From assembly GCF_027409185.1 (NCBI RefSeq), contig NC_084462.1, positions 82,322,179 to 82,386,178 of the forward strand: DNA of 64,000 bases, written 5' to 3'. The stretch is from Cynocephalus volans (Eukaryota; Chordata; Mammalia; Dermoptera; Cynocephalidae). Below, piece by piece: positions 11,600 to 24,599 of this stretch. Each line of letters begins with the position of its first letter. Position 1 is the stretch's first letter. Both the position numbers and the translations under genes were made by a program. The notes below the pieces were generated by a model. The model worked only from the letters and a program-made list of their open reading frames with translations, was not told the DNA's origin and searched no databases.

Positions 11600-11693
11600 A
11601 TCGCAGCCGTGTAGTTTTTCGTGCTCCTCCTTTTCCTCCTCCTCTTTCTCCTCCTCCTCAGGGCTCCAGTCAGGCCGATCCGCTCAGCTCACG
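11600..11693 (+). other. ZNF280D: ZNF280D exon 1, non-coding (start approximate)
   Basis: The donor acg|gtaagc places the exon end at 11693. The exon is rich in pyrimidines (cctcctcctctttctcctcc). The upstream border is a guess from the position of the island. The start codon is 28 kb downstream, so this exon is untranslated. The same pyrimidine run followed by CAG at 11659-11661 could also act as a splice acceptor (see findings). Confidence 0.5.
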
Positions 11694-11864
11694 GTAAGCG
11701 CCCCCCGCCCCCGCCCGCCCCGCGCTGCAGCAGGCAGAGGCCCTCCCGCGCGGCCTGCGCCGCCTCACTCCGGGGGCGCTGGGCTGGGGGTCTCGAGGCC
11801 GGCGCGGGTCGTCGGAAGCGCCCAGGGCGCGGGGGAGGAGACCGGCTGCGCGGCGGCGGCCGGA

Positions 11865-11875
11865 CCGCCATCTTG
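11865..11875 (-). promoter_or_regulatory. YY1-type site
   Basis: CCGCCATCTTG on plus (CAAGATGGCGG on minus) matches the well-known YY1 core found just downstream of start sites in CpG-island promoters. The minus-strand reading is the usual orientation for a gene read leftwards, which would favour a TCF12 start close to 11880. A weaker relative, GCGGCCATC, lies at 11594-11602. Confidence 0.55.
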
Positions 11876-12934
11876 CTCCGGCCCCGGCGGGGGAGGGATC
11901 CCGGCGCGACGCGGCAGCCTCCTCGGCTGCGGCAGGCCGGGCCGCGCAGGCCGCCGCCTTCTCCTCCTCCTCCACCGCCGCCTGCTCACTTCCTAGGCCT
12001 GTACGTACGCCTGTTTGTTCCCAGCCTGGTGTTGGCTTTTCTCTCTGCAGGCAGCTCCCTGTAGTCTTTTGTACGTTTTGAGCCGATGTTTGGCGGAGAC
12101 CCATGCTCCTCACACCACAGCTCTTCCCTGAAGCTCTTCAGGCTTAGGAAGAGACCAAAGGGGTTCGGCACTTTCAGGCACAGGGCCCTCATTTTGCCCA
12201 GGTGACCGGTCATTCCACGCTTACACCCTCATTCTTGTCAAGGGGATTTCCCTGCTCTGCCACAGATGTGCCGTTGTTGTCTACAGGAGAAGGGCCCTGA
12301 GGAGAAACGTGGTGTTGGATACAGTTTTCTAACCGGGCTTTGCAGGTTTCGCTTTATGAGACGGAAAGAATGGTCTCACCCTGAGGTTTTAGTCTGCTCT
12401 AGAGGTGGAGTTCCTTCCAACTTATCTCAAGTTTGAACGCTTTTAAAGGAGAGATCTTCTAGAGAGGAAAAACGTCAAAGTGAACCCGCTTCTGCAAGCA
12501 CGAAAAACCTTCGGCTGAGGGATTCTCTTTGTTTGCGAAGATTTCCTAGTTAATAAATTGTCAACTTAAAAATTTGGCTTTATTGTTTTCAGCTTTGGAC
12601 TGTGAGTCTTCAGAATTTGACGTCTTTTAGTGCCATTGAACATAAAATTAAAAGCTAGAAGGAGAGTTTTAAAGTACAAAGCCTCCTCAGCGTTTGTAAG
12701 GTGTCCTGCTTTGGGGGATTGTTGTGCCAAGTCAAGCTATCTCGACACACAAACTTAGGTGCCTGTGAAGGCATTGTTAGGGCTCTACCCTTCATGTTTT
12801 AACATCGCACATGTGTCCATTATGTTTTAACTTCACTACAAATACCATTGTAATTGTATCTTGCATATGTATCATCGATATCACCTGATTTGTACCTCGT
12901 AGCCCCTATTGAAGTGGTCTGAGTTGATAAAACT

Positions 12935-13035
12935 GTTTTAAGAGAGGAAACAGCCTCATTTAGAGGACTTTAATGAGGTCACCTGGCTAGGAAGAGCCGG
13001 GGCCAATTATACAACCTTAGGTCTTCTGACTCCTC
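12935..13035 (-). repeat. MIR fragment
   Basis: The segment aagagaggaaacagcctcat, then gaggtcacctggctaggaag and cttaggtcttctgactcc follows the usual antisense MIR order (gaggaaactgaggc, ggtcacacagctag, cttctgactcc). Confidence 0.5.
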
Positions 13036-13666
13036 ATTCAGTGCTCAGCTCACTACTATTTACCATTTTTGTGGGAATGAGGTGCGTGAGAATAGTCAGG
13101 GAAGCTCACCTAAAAAGATTTAAGAAATACCATTCAGTTGCCCTTTCTTTTACATTTTTGGTTTTGAACTTTCTTAACTCTTCTTAACTTTGCAACTTTG
13201 TATTATTCCAGTAGCCATGTTATTTTTTCAAACACTGAAAAGTTAAAGAATAGCGCATTTGAACACTCATACTTACCACCTAGTTTTAACAGTTGTTACC
13301 ATTTTGCCACATTTGCTTTGTCTACCTATCTCACATTCTTTTTGCTGAACATTTCAAAGTATCTTGCAGATATGACAACATTGTGAAAAAGAACTTTTTT
13401 TCTCCCCAAATAATGTTATGTGTATCCGTATGTATCTCATAAGATTAAGGCCATTTTTCTATATAATCATAATATACTATTTATCTATAGTATCATAATC
13501 ACACTTAAGAAAGTTAAGATTGCTCTGTAAAATCTAATATATGTATGTAATGTATAGTCACATTTCTCCTGTTTCCCCCCAAATGCCCTTTACAGTCATT
13601 GTTTTTGAACCAGGATCCAATCTTTTATTACATTTGTTTGTCTTTAGTCTCTTTTAATTTAGACTA

Positions 13667-13667
13667 G

Positions 13668-13701
<34 letters not shown>

Positions 13702-13702
13702 T
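13667..13702 (+). repeat. (CT)n microsatellite
   Basis: A run of CT dinucleotides with one CTTT interruption. Confidence 0.95.
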
Positions 13703-16700
13703 TTAAGTGACATTGACCTTTTGAAGAGACCAGGTTGAGTAACTCACATTTTGTATTTTACTGATAGTTCCTCCTCATAGTGTATAAATTGTTTGCTCTG
13801 TCCTCTGTATTTTCAAGTTTAATATTTTTGACAAGAATACTTCATAAGTCATGCAGTGTACTTCGTATTATTATAAGGTGCATCAAGTAGGGTTGTCCTA
13901 TTAGTAATCCTAAATTTGATCTCTGAGATAAGGCATTGACAGACTGTCTTTACGATGTAAGCGTCTTTCCGATGTAAGCGTTTCCTTTTGCAATTACGAA
14001 AATACCATCTATGGGGTGGTATTTTGGCGTTAGTACTTGGTATGAATTTACTTGCAGTAATCTGATAAACACATAGTTGGGAGCAGTCTTTTAGGAATGG
14101 GTGTCTGGGAGGAAGAACGAGGCGGGCAGGGCACAGTTTGGGAGGTTAGGACTAACTTAGAGAACTAGGAATTGCTACTACCAGTTGGCATCAGAGCTTA
14201 GGGAGGCTAGGGGAAAGGAGACAGGAAGTAGATGTCAGAAAGACTATCTTTGAAAGTTTGCCAAGGGCTGTTGTAGCAGTAGTGAGCTACGATTAATAGT
14301 TCTGAGGTAGTTGTCAGAGGGCTGTAAATCTCAGTGTCTCCTCTTCAACCCATTCTCTCCAGTTAGGCTACTAGTCCAGTCCTTCTTCAGTCCAGTGTTT
14401 TACTAATCACATTGGCTTTTTTTTGTAGGGGACAGAAGGGCAAAAGAAAGGAATAAATAATTTTGTACTCTTCTTTCTCACACTTGGTCTTTTTATTCAA
14501 AAGAACATTTAGAACCATGTCAAGAATTTTTTTTTCCTATATAAATTGGGGCGGTGATGTACCCAACTGGAATACCAATTTTTGGAAATGAAGAGTAAAC
14601 TGTAGTTTTAGATGACAGGAAATTGGAAATTTATATTGATGACATATTTTGTTCTTTCAAAAGTAAGTTTTGAAAGATGAGGAATACTTATGACATACTC
14701 ACTTTCACTAATTAAGTGTAGTTTTTTTCTTTCAGAGGGACTCAACAATATTTTTCAGTCAAATTGTTTTAAATAATGATTTAAGTAATGACTTGATTTA
14801 CTCAGTAATTTGTATCAAAAACTGTATGTTTAGAATTTTGGTTCATTTCTGCAAAGCAGTTCTCTTTTAAGGATTCTATTAGCCCTCAGTATACCAGAAA
14901 AAATAGTTATTGCTATTTACCACCTTGACTTTTTATTTTATTTTACTTTATTTTTTACATTTTAAGTTATGTAACTTATAAAAATAAGAAGTCATAATGT
15001 ACAGTAACTTACTGGATTTTTTATAAGAATTTAAACATAGCAAACCACTTTGTATATACTTAGAAAAATGGAAAACAAAAAATAAATATTATGCATTTAA
15101 TTACATACCACCCCTACAGTCATAGTATTTGATGATGTGCATCATATTTGAATGCTTTTGGAAAACATTCTTATTACAATTGTACCACACATTTTGTTTG
15201 TTTGTTTGTTTTTGTATCTACATATTTTTGTATCTTCCCATTTTGAGATGTATACAAAAGAAAGTTGTGGTTAGAGGGTAGGACAAAATTCTCTTTCTAG
15301 TTCCTGCAAGTTCTTTTCCTAGTTGCATGAGGAATTTTCTTCTTGATAACTTACAGTTTTGTAACTGAAACTTTTCCCATGCAATAAAAGCATTCTCCAC
15401 AGTAGTATCAATCGTAGTCCATCTTCAATTCATTCTTTCACAAGTATAATTTCAGACCCTCTTTTGAGTGTATCTATTCTTCCTTTAGTCTTTTTATAAT
15501 ACAGATCACTTCAGGTTCATTTATGCAGGGTTTTTTTAAATTCATTGATGGTTAACAATGCATTAAGCTGGAAAGAGTAACTCATTTTTCTCAATATATT
15601 TGAAATACAGACTGTGTGATTGACTTCTCTTGCTTTTTTATTTGTGAAAATTCATAGAATTTCAACCCTCTGCCTCCTAAGAGTGCCAACTATGGAAAGT
15701 TTTTTGCTGGATAATACTCAGCCAAATCTAAACTTATAAGAAATTTGTCACAAGTTATATTTCTGACAGAATTTTGAGATTCTGTCAGTTCTTGTAATAC
15801 TTGTTATTCTTGGTGCTGCTCTCACCCCTTTTCTGTATTGCTGTGTAGATCTGCATTTTCTAAGCTTATGATGTTTTACTGTCACATGTTGCCCAAATTT
15901 TTATTCTGTATTTTCCAGATTTTGAAGGGGTGTGTGTATACCTGAAATGGGCAACATTGTTTGAATGCAACTAACCACTCATCAACTGTCATATATGAAC
16001 TATTTATCTTCTAAATACTAACTTGAGATTTCACATTCTTCCCTAGTAAGTTCTTGCCATTCCTTCTGGGTCTTCTTTTTACATGTGCATTAACAAAATG
16101 AAAATACTTGAAGAATTTTTTGAAACCTTTGACAGTTCATAATTTTGTTGAAGAAAAGATGGCCATCTTCGCTCCACAATTGCAATATATTTTCAATTTC
16201 AGAATTATAGACAACCAGTCAGAATGATCAATCCAATGAATTTTAAAAATTTCTGCATCTTCTCTTTCCTTCCAGTTACCTTTATATACACCTGCATTCA
16301 GCACTTGTGCACTTATGAATTGTATCAAGTAAAATTTTAGCACACAAGCATAAGGGATAAAAGAATACTGTTACGTGGCCTTTTAGCAGAATGGCATGGT
16401 CCACATCCTTATTGCAAAAATATTACATGACGAAGTCCTTCTTGTTAGATGAGAATACCGAATTTTTTTTGTTTGTTTTAGAAGTATATTGTTCACTCAT
16501 TGATTGTCGAATTTGAGAAAATTTATCTAGGATATCTCATGTGAAGACTCAGTCTGAGATGTTCCTTTTATGGTCAATTTAATGCTCATCGTTAGAGTCT
16601 AAACTGCTGCTGTCTATCTTTGCACTCGTTTTCTGGTTCGTCTGATCATTGTGAAATGTCTTCCTCTGTCAATTTTCTTTTTTCCTGTTATGGGTAGAAA

Positions 16701-16744
16701 ATAAAGTTCTGATTATTTACTCTGTTCAGTGAAAATTAAAAGCA

Positions 16745-17275
16745 GATGAATGGGGATCAGGATATGCTACCCCAAAATGTGCCAGTTTGGCATAAGGATT
16801 ATTTTGAGTTGAAGGCAATTGAGAATCAACAGATGCAGGAAAAGTTCTCTGCGCTCCCCTATCTACCTAAAAGTAGGGCATAAATTCCCTTTTGTGAGCT
16901 GCCCTTCCCCCACCACCAGGAATGGAAGAGCAGCTTTTTCCCCCTGAGATGGAGCATCAACACAGATGAGTTTGTGTAAACATACCTTATCTTCCATAAA
17001 AATAATCTTCATTTTCAATTAGTTCTCCCATATATTTCCTAGTCCCTTATCCATGATTTATTGTCTCTCAAAGCCCTACCCCCTTTTTGTTAAAATGGTA
17101 GATAAGCCCCGAGTCTCACCACTTCTTTGAGTTTCACTTCTGTGAACTCTGATGTATGTAAATATTAATAAAAATTGTATGTCTTGTCTTCTGCTAATCT
17201 GTCTTTTTGTTTAGTTCACAGACCATTAGGTACTGAACCTAAGAGGACAGAGGAAAAGTTTTTCCTCCCTGACAC
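16745..17275 (+). repeat. Endogenous retrovirus LTR remnant
   Basis: It starts near gggatcaggatatgctaccc, with aaggcaattgagaatcaaca inside. It has a polyadenylation-region-like aataaaaattgtatgtcttg and ends aggaaaagtttttcctccct. This is the full-length layout of an old ERVL-like LTR related in its 3' end to those at 4647-5035 and 6720-7435. No internal retroviral sequence is attached. Confidence 0.6.
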
Positions 17276-18374
17276 AGACTACAAAGATGATGTCTCTAGT
17301 CTTCTATGCCTTTTTGAAAGTTGATGCAATATTTCGTGCAAAACAGTAAAAGGAAAAAAAGAAAAGTGAAGGATACCACATTAGTCATGATTTATTTCAC
17401 TATTGTGTCATCCTTCTAAGCAATTGAATCATTCTTCCATTTTCTTATTGTGTTTTTCTTTAGAATACGTGGGATTAATTGATGAGGAATGATGAAGTAA
17501 TATCTAGGATGATGGAATTAGTAAAATATTTCAAGATGTAGGAAAAATAAAATCACTAAGATCCCATAATGTATCTTAGATTTATAAAAGAGTTCTGTAG
17601 ACTCACATAGTAATTGTAAGATAGGGTGAGTTTTAAGCAAAAGTAAAAGTATAAAGCAAATTTTCCCTCCTTTGTTTGAAGATCTCCAAGAAACAATGTA
17701 AATCATAAAGTGTCAATCTTTACAAACAGAATTGCTCAAGAAAGAAAATCAAAAACTAGAATAGTTTCCTATGGACTCTGATAGTATACCAAAGGTTAAC
17801 GGTTAATTTGGACAGTCAGACATAGAGTTCCATCCCTTACCAACACACACATTAAACCTACTTGCCTCTCCTACTACCATGATAGGTTTTTCTGCCTATC
17901 ATACTACATCTCTAACAAATGCAGGCAGGTTCTAAAGTATTTTTGTTGCTATCTTCCTTCCACACTTTAGTCTTTAGAGATCCTCCATAGTAAAACATGA
18001 TTAATTGGAACTCTGATGGATCAAGATGTTGTATGTAGGCTTTTCAGTTAACTGGATCAAACCAAAAGTGTTTTTTATTTTAGTTATTTTCATTGCAAAC
18101 ACTAATTTTTTCTGGTTTAGTATGCCATGATGAACACAGAGTGATTTTGGGGATATGTTTTGCTTCTTTGTGTTTTTAAACACAATGCCTTACATATAAT
18201 TAATGCTCAGAAATACTTCTAGTGTTGTGTTTATCACTTGAATATTCCCTTACAGTTTAAAATTATTGCTTTACTCCTTGGATTGGTATATAACTTCAAA
18301 ATTTTTGACCAGCCTGTATAGTAATTTAATTTTCTTTTTTAAACAAAGGCTTTGACTTGTATTTATCTAGTGCA

Positions 18375-18700
18375 GCAGTTTTCTTAAGTGTGGTCTGAGA
18401 CTTGAGACACTTTCAAGGGTTCTACTAGATCTTCCTTTTACTACCCACCTATTTTGTGAGGCTACATTTTCTTCATTTAACAGAACAATGTAGTGCAATA
18501 GATTGGATGCAGAAACTGATAAGAGAATCCAGCTATTTTTATTAAGACATATTAACGAGATTTGCAGAAATGTAAAATAATACCACTGTTCTCTGAAATT
18601 TTTGTTTTTAAGTAAACAAATACATATTTTAAAAAATTCTGATGTTTGGGGTTTGCGGACTCCCAGTTGAAGATTCCCTCCTTACAGGTTAATCAACCAC
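18375..18700 (+). repeat. Old interspersed repeat shared with 49540-49830
   Basis: agagaatccagctatttt and gagatttgcagaaatgtaaa are matched by attcagctagacattttaga and gagatttgcaaaaatgtata near 49550. This text is typical of the 3' part of an ancient DNA-transposon-type repeat (hAT-like by memory). The family is not certain. Confidence 0.45.
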
Positions 18701-19269
18701 ACTTTTTTTCCCCCTTTTTTGGCAAGGTTCTGGATATCTTCTAGATTATAACCGAATGCCTGTCAGTTCATTTTCATTTTGACTAGGGTAAAAACTAAAG
18801 CAAAGATCATTGTCTGTGTTCCTTGCTTCTAGACTTCACTTGTGCACTTCCCTTCTTTTGTGTCATTGTTACCTTAGGGCAAATCTGTGAAGTAAAGCTG
18901 CAGGGTCTTTGCAAGGACCTGCGGGTTTTATGTATATCTTTATCTCTATTGTGTGTCCTGCTTTGTTTTCTCATTCACTCTGCTTTTCCTGTTCAAGATT
19001 TTTTTTCTCCCCTATTCATGATTTAAGATGATCTGACTTTGAACTGCACTGGATTGCTGTCTGCTGCTAGAAAGGTCCTCATAAACAAAATAGAACATGG
19101 AAATAGTTTTATTACATTTCATGTGAAAAAATAAGAAATAGATCTCATAACTATATTTGAATAGGAAAAGGTAAATTAGAAGATTGGCACTACTTTTGTG
19201 ATGCTACATTGTTAGTATCTATCTTCCTTTGAGAAGTTATACACAAATGTCTTTCTATTTTATTTCTTT

Positions 19270-19410
19270 TGTAGTGTTTTAGAGATTATAAAGTGTATTC
19301 ACAGTTACCATATTATATCCTCAAAACAAATACTTTTGAGATAGGTGGTGTTATTATTATCTGTCCTTTACAGATGAAGAAATGGCATCTCAGAAAAAGC
19401 TCATTTCATT
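19270..19410 (-). repeat. MIR fragment
   Basis: The phrase atcctcaaaacaaatacttt, then gttattattatctgtccttt and acagatgaagaaatggcatc follow the order of an antisense MIR core. Confidence 0.5.
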
Positions 19411-21214
19411 CATTGGAATACTAACTGGGTGCCAGATACTGTATATTTGTTTTATAAGATAAGATGCTGTGGTCTTCCCTCACTTTAACCTCAGCCTTTC
19501 TATATAAGAATTACATGTTCTTTTCTACTTGGCCTATACAGTGCAGGGCTAGCCTTGTAGCCTGGCAGCACCAACTATGGAAGTGCTGGCTCCTAGAGCA
19601 TTTGGCCTATTCTGCACCTCACTGCACTCTGGAAGCTTCTGGCGCTGGGATAACCCTGCTCTGCATGGGATGGTGGAGAATTATTCAAGGGTTTGTAATT
19701 GATAACTTACACAATGAAAGCAGTATTTTAAAAAATTTTTAATTTGGGGGCTTTTATACAATGGATAAAAGCAGAGAGAGCTGGATGCGGAGAGACTGAT
19801 ATGTGAATCTTACAAAGTAAGTGTGTTTTAGGTGTGAGGTTCTGAGGTTCTGAACAAGTACTGAGTGAATGGTAAGGCAAGAGTGGTTGTGGGAACTATT
19901 TTGAAGGAAAACTGTAGGATTGGGGAACTGATTAGTTATGGATAAAAGAGGGAGGTATTAAAAACTCAAAGTATTCAAGATTAGAAGGATCACAGTTTCA
20001 TTAGTTAAAAAAAAAGGAAAATGCAAAAGTAAAACTCATTTTTTGTAAATTGAGGTAAGATTCAGATAACATAACGTTCACTATTTTATTTTTTTTTTAT
20101 TTTGTTTTAACTTCGTATATACATTGTAGTTGATTTTCGTGTCCCTTTACCCACTTGTCTTTCCCCCTTTCTCCTCTCCCCTCCCCCACTGTATCATATC
20201 TGTTCACTTGTCTTAACAAGTTCAAGAAATTGTTGTGATTGTTGTCTTCTTTACCCCCTACCCTTTTTGTTTGTATATTTATTTATTTATTTTTAATAAG
20301 TGAGAACGTGGTATTTCTCTTTCTGTGCCTGACTTGTTTCACTTAATATAATTTTCTTTTAAGTCCATCCATGTTGTTGTAAATGGTAGTATTTCATTCT
20401 ATTTTATAGCAGAGTAGTATTCCATTGTGTAGGTATAACACATTTTCCTTATCCACTCATTCAATGAAGGGCATTTAGGATGGTTCCAACTCTTGGCGAT
20501 TGTAAAAAGTGCTGCAATAAACATGGGAGTACAGGTATCCCTTCGACATGATGATTTCCATTCCTCTGGGTATATTCTCAGCAGTGGAATAGCTTGGTGA
20601 TATGGTAGATCTATCTGTAATTGTTTGAGGAACAGCCATAACGTTTTTCCATAAAGATTGCACCATTTTGCAGTCCCACTAACAGTGTATGAGAGTTCCT
20701 TTTTCTCTACAACCTCATCAGCATTTATCATTCTCAGTCTTTTGGATATTAGCCATCCCATCTGGAGTGAGATGGTATCTCAGAATGGTTCTGATTTGCA
20801 TTTCTCAAATGCTGAGTGATGTTGAGCATTTTTTCATGTTTCTGTTGGCCATTTGTATATCTTTCTTTGAGAAATGCCTATTCAGCTCCTTTGCCCATTT
20901 TTTAATTGGGTTTTATTTAATAAAAAAAAGTTTGTAAAGTTGTTTGAGTTCCTTGTATATTCTGGATATTCATACTTTGTCACATATATATTTTCCAAAT
21001 ATTTTCTCCCATTGTTGGTTGTCTATTCACTCTGTTGATTGTTTCTTTTGCTGTGCAGAACCTTTTTAGTTTGATATAATCCCATTTGTTTATTTTTCCT
21101 TTGGTTGCCTGTGCTTTTGGGATCCTATTCATGGAGTCTGTACCCACAGGTACTTCCTGGAGTGTTTCCTCTATGTTTTCTTTAAGGAGTTTTATTGTTT
21201 CAGAATTTATATTT

Positions 21215-21380
21215 GGGCTGGCCCCGTGGCTCACTTAGGAGAGTGCAGCACTGGTAGTGCCAAGGCCACAGGCTTGGATCCCATATAGGGATGGCTGGTG
21301 TGCTCACTGGCTGAGCGTGGTACAGACAACACCGTGCTGAGGGTTGCGATCCCCTTACTGGTTAGGAAAAAAATAAAAAG
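21215..21380 (+). mobile_element. tRNA-derived two-unit SINE nested in L1
   Basis: It begins gggctggccccgtggctcac, has a second unit ending ccccttactggttagg, and an A-rich tail. TTTATATTT at 21206-21214 and 21381-21389 flanks it. It is younger than the L1 around it. Confidence 0.88.
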
Positions 21381-21740
21381 TTTATATTTAATTATTTAAT
21401 CCTTTTTGAGTTGATTTTGGTATATGGTGAGAAGTATGGGTCTAGTTTCATTCTCCTACATACGAATATCCAGTTTTCCCAGCACCATTTGCTGAAGAAG
21501 CAGCCTCTTCCCCAGTGTGTTGACTTGGTGCCTTTGTCAAAGATTAGATGTCTGTAGATGTATGGGTTGATTTCTGGGTTCTCTATTCTATTCCATTGAT
21601 ATGTGCATCTGTTTTTATGCCAGTACCATGCTGTTTTGGTTATTATAGCTTTGTAATATAGTTTAATTTCAGGTAGTGTTATGCTTCCAGCTTTATTCTT
21701 TTTGCTCAGGATTGCTTTGGCTATGTGTGGTCTTTTGTTT

Positions 21741-21913
21741 TTTTTTGTTGTTGTTGTTGTTTTTGTCTTTTTTATTTTATTTTTTTGTGACCGGCTGCAC
21801 CACGCTCAGCCAATGAGCGCACCGGCCATCCCTATATAAGATTCGAACCCGCGGCGGGAGCGCTGCTGCGCTCCCAGCGCCGCACTCTCCCAAGTGCGCC
21901 ACAGGGTCAGCCC
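21741..21913 (-). mobile_element. tRNA-derived SINE, intermediate form, nested in L1
   Basis: The minus strand begins gggctgaccctgtggcgcac, holds a GC-rich arm (ggcgctgggagcgcagcagc) and GGTTCGAATCT, and then a partly deleted second unit. TGGTCTTTTGTT at 21728-21739 and 21914-21925 is the target duplication. Confidence 0.88.
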
Positions 21914-24599
21914 TGGTCTTTTGTTATTCCATATAAATGTCTGGATAGTTTTTCCATTTTTGAGAAAAATCATTGGAATTTCAATGGGTATTGCATTGAA
22001 TCTGTAGATCATTTTGGGTAATATGCACATTTTCACAATGTTAATTCTTCCAATCCAAGAGCATGGGATATCTTTCCAGCTTCTTGTGTCCTCTTTGATT
22101 TTTTTCAACAGTGGTTTGTAGTTCTCTTTGTAGAGATTTTTCACATCCTTAGTTAACTTTATTCCTAAGTATTTTATTTTTTGGTGGCTATTGTAATCTT
22201 TTTTTGCATGGTCACTGTGGGAGTATAGGAATGCTGCTGATTTTTGTGTGTTGATTTTATATCCTGCAATTTTGCTCAAATCATTTATCAACTCTAAGAG
22301 TTTTTTTGTAGAGGCTTTAGGATCATATGATAGGATCATGTCATCTGCAAACAGGGACAGTTTGACTTCATCTTTTCCAGTCCAGATGCCCTTTATTTCC
22401 TTCTCTTCTCTGATTGCTCTGGCTAGTACTTCCAATACTGTGTTGAATTGGAGTGGTGAGAGTGAACCTCCTTGTTTAGTTCATGTTTCAGAATGATATT
22501 AGCAGTGGGCTTATCATATATGGCTTTAATGGAGTTGAGATACTTTCCATCTGTACCTAACTTTTAGACAGTCTTTTTCATGAAAGAATGTTGAATTTTG
22601 TCATATGCTTATTCAGCATTTATAGAGATGATCATATGGTTTTTGTGTTTTATTTTATTGATGTGGTGTATCACATTTATTGAGTTGCATATGTTGAATC
22701 AACCTTGCATCCCCGGGATGAATCCCACTTGATCATGGTGTATAATTTTGTGTATGGTTGCTGTATTCTGTTAGCTAGTATTTTATTGAGGATTTTTGCA
22801 TCTATATTCACCAAGGTTATTGGCCTGTAGTTTTCTATTTTTGATATAGCTTTGTCTGGTTTTGGTATTAGGGTGATGTTTGCCTCATAGAATGAGTTTT
22901 GGAGAATGGCCTCTGTTTAAATCTTTTGGAATCATTTGTAGAGAATTGGTATCAATTCCTCTTTGAAGATTTGGTAGAAATCTGCAGTGAATCCATCTGT
23001 CTTGGGCTTTTCCTTGTTAGGAGCCTTCTGATAACAGCTTCAATCTCTTTTATTGTTATTGGTCTGTTCAGATTTTCTATGTCTTCTTGGCTCTGTTTTG
23101 GTAGTTTGTATGTGTCCAGATATTTATCCATTCCCTCCAGATTTTCAAATTTGTTGGCATATAGTTGTTTATAGTAGTCTCTAATGATTCCTTGTATTTC
23201 TCAGGTATCAGTTGTGATATCATGTTTTTCATGTCTAATTTTTGTTATTTGGGTCTTCTCTCATTTAGCCTTGCTGCAGGTTTGTCAATTTTATTTATCT
23301 TTTCAAAAAACCAACTTTTTGTTTCATTGATCTGTGTATTGTTTTTCAGGTTTCTATTTCATTTAGTTCTGCTCTGATCTTCATTATTTCTTTCCATCTA
23401 CTAACTTTGGGTGTGTACTGTTCTTGTTTTTCTAGTTCTTTAAGGTGAAGTGTTAGGTTATTTATTTACCATCTTTGCATTCTTCTGAATTAAGCATTTA
23501 ATGCGATAAATTTCCTCCCGAGTACTGCTTTTGCAGCATCCCACAGGTTTTCGTATGATGTGGCATTATCTTCAGTAGTTTTAAGAAGTTTTTTGATTTC
23601 CTGTTTAATTTCTTCTTGGACCCATATGTCATTGAGTAGAATGTTGTTTAATTTCCATGTGTTTGCACAGTTTCCAGTTTCATTTGTTATTGATTTCTGA
23701 TTTTAATCCATTGTGATCTTAAAAATTGCATGGAATAATTCCAGTTTTTTTGAATTTGTCGAGACTTGATTTGTGACCTAACATGTGGTCTATCCTGGAG
23801 AATGTTCCATTTGTTGATGAGAAGAATGAGTATTCTGAGGTTGTTGGATGGGATGTTCTGTAGATATCTGCCAAGTCCAATTGGTGTAAAGTGTTGTTTA
23901 GATCTTGTGTTTCTCTATTGATTTTTTACCTAGATGATCTGTCCAATGTTGAGAGTGGGGTATTCTGGTCCCCTTCTGTTATGGTTTAGTGTCTATCTCA
24001 TTCTTTAGATCTGATAGTGTTTGCTTCATAAATCTGGCTGCTCCGACATTGGGTGCATATATATTTATGATTGTTATGTCTTCTTGATGGATAGATCCTT
24101 TTATCATTATATAGTGACCTTTTTTTTTTTTTTTTATCTCTTTTTACGGTTTTTGGCTTAAAGTCTATTTTATCTGATGTAAGAATAGTTACTCCAGCTG
24201 GTTTTTCTTTCTATTTGCATGGTATATCTTTTTCCATCCTTTTACTCTTAGTTTATGTGTGTCTTTATAGGTGAGGTTAGTCTCTTGAAGGCAGCATATT
24301 GTTTGGTCCATCTTTTTAATCTAGTCAGTCAGTCTGTGTCTTTTGAGTGGGGAATTTAACCCTATTACATTTGGGGTCATTATTGAAAGGTGTTGATTTA
24401 CTCCTAGGATTTTATTGGTTTTTGTTTAGATGCCTTAAGTATCTTTTGTTCCTTTTTCTTTCTGATTTTCTGTTTGTCTTCTCTGTTTGTTGGTTTCTTG
24501 GGGTGGTAGATAAACTATTTTTTCTCTTTATTGTTAGCATTTTTGTTTTGCTGGTAGGTTTTGTTCTTTCTTCAATATTCATGGCAGTGATGGTTGTTT

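Larger units (their letters stand above)
11280..12000. promoter_or_regulatory. CpG island, probable bidirectional promoter ZNF280D/TCF12
   Basis: This is the only large block in the window that is strongly GC-rich and full of CpG (for example gatcgccgcccgggacggcg, ccggctgcgcggcggcggcc). Splice donors point away from it on both strands: GTAAGC at 11694 on plus and GTGAGT at 11282 on minus. Human ZNF280D and TCF12 start tens of bases apart in head-to-head orientation (recalled). I see no TATA box at a fixed distance, as expected for a CpG-island promoter. Long open frames here on both strands are a by-product of few stop codons in GC-rich DNA. Confidence 0.8.
20399..22435 (-). pseudogene. L1 ORF2 remnant (reverse transcriptase and C-terminal part)
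   Basis: Minus-strand translation shows L1 ORF2p text: [16 protein letters not shown] holds the ADD catalytic motif of the reverse transcriptase (FADDM), and [16 protein letters not shown] lies just downstream of it. The C-terminal part holds DLPYHQAIPLLRIYPEEW and [18 protein letters not shown]. Several frames are needed to cover it, and two SINEs interrupt it, so it is a pseudogene. The protein would make and insert L1 copies at nicked DNA. Confidence 0.88.

Noticed and set aside
11621..12113. Open frames of up to 147 codons on both strands in the CpG island
   Set aside because: They are low-complexity Pro/Arg/Ala frames due to GC-rich DNA with few stops. The plus-strand frame also runs across the likely exon 1 donor.
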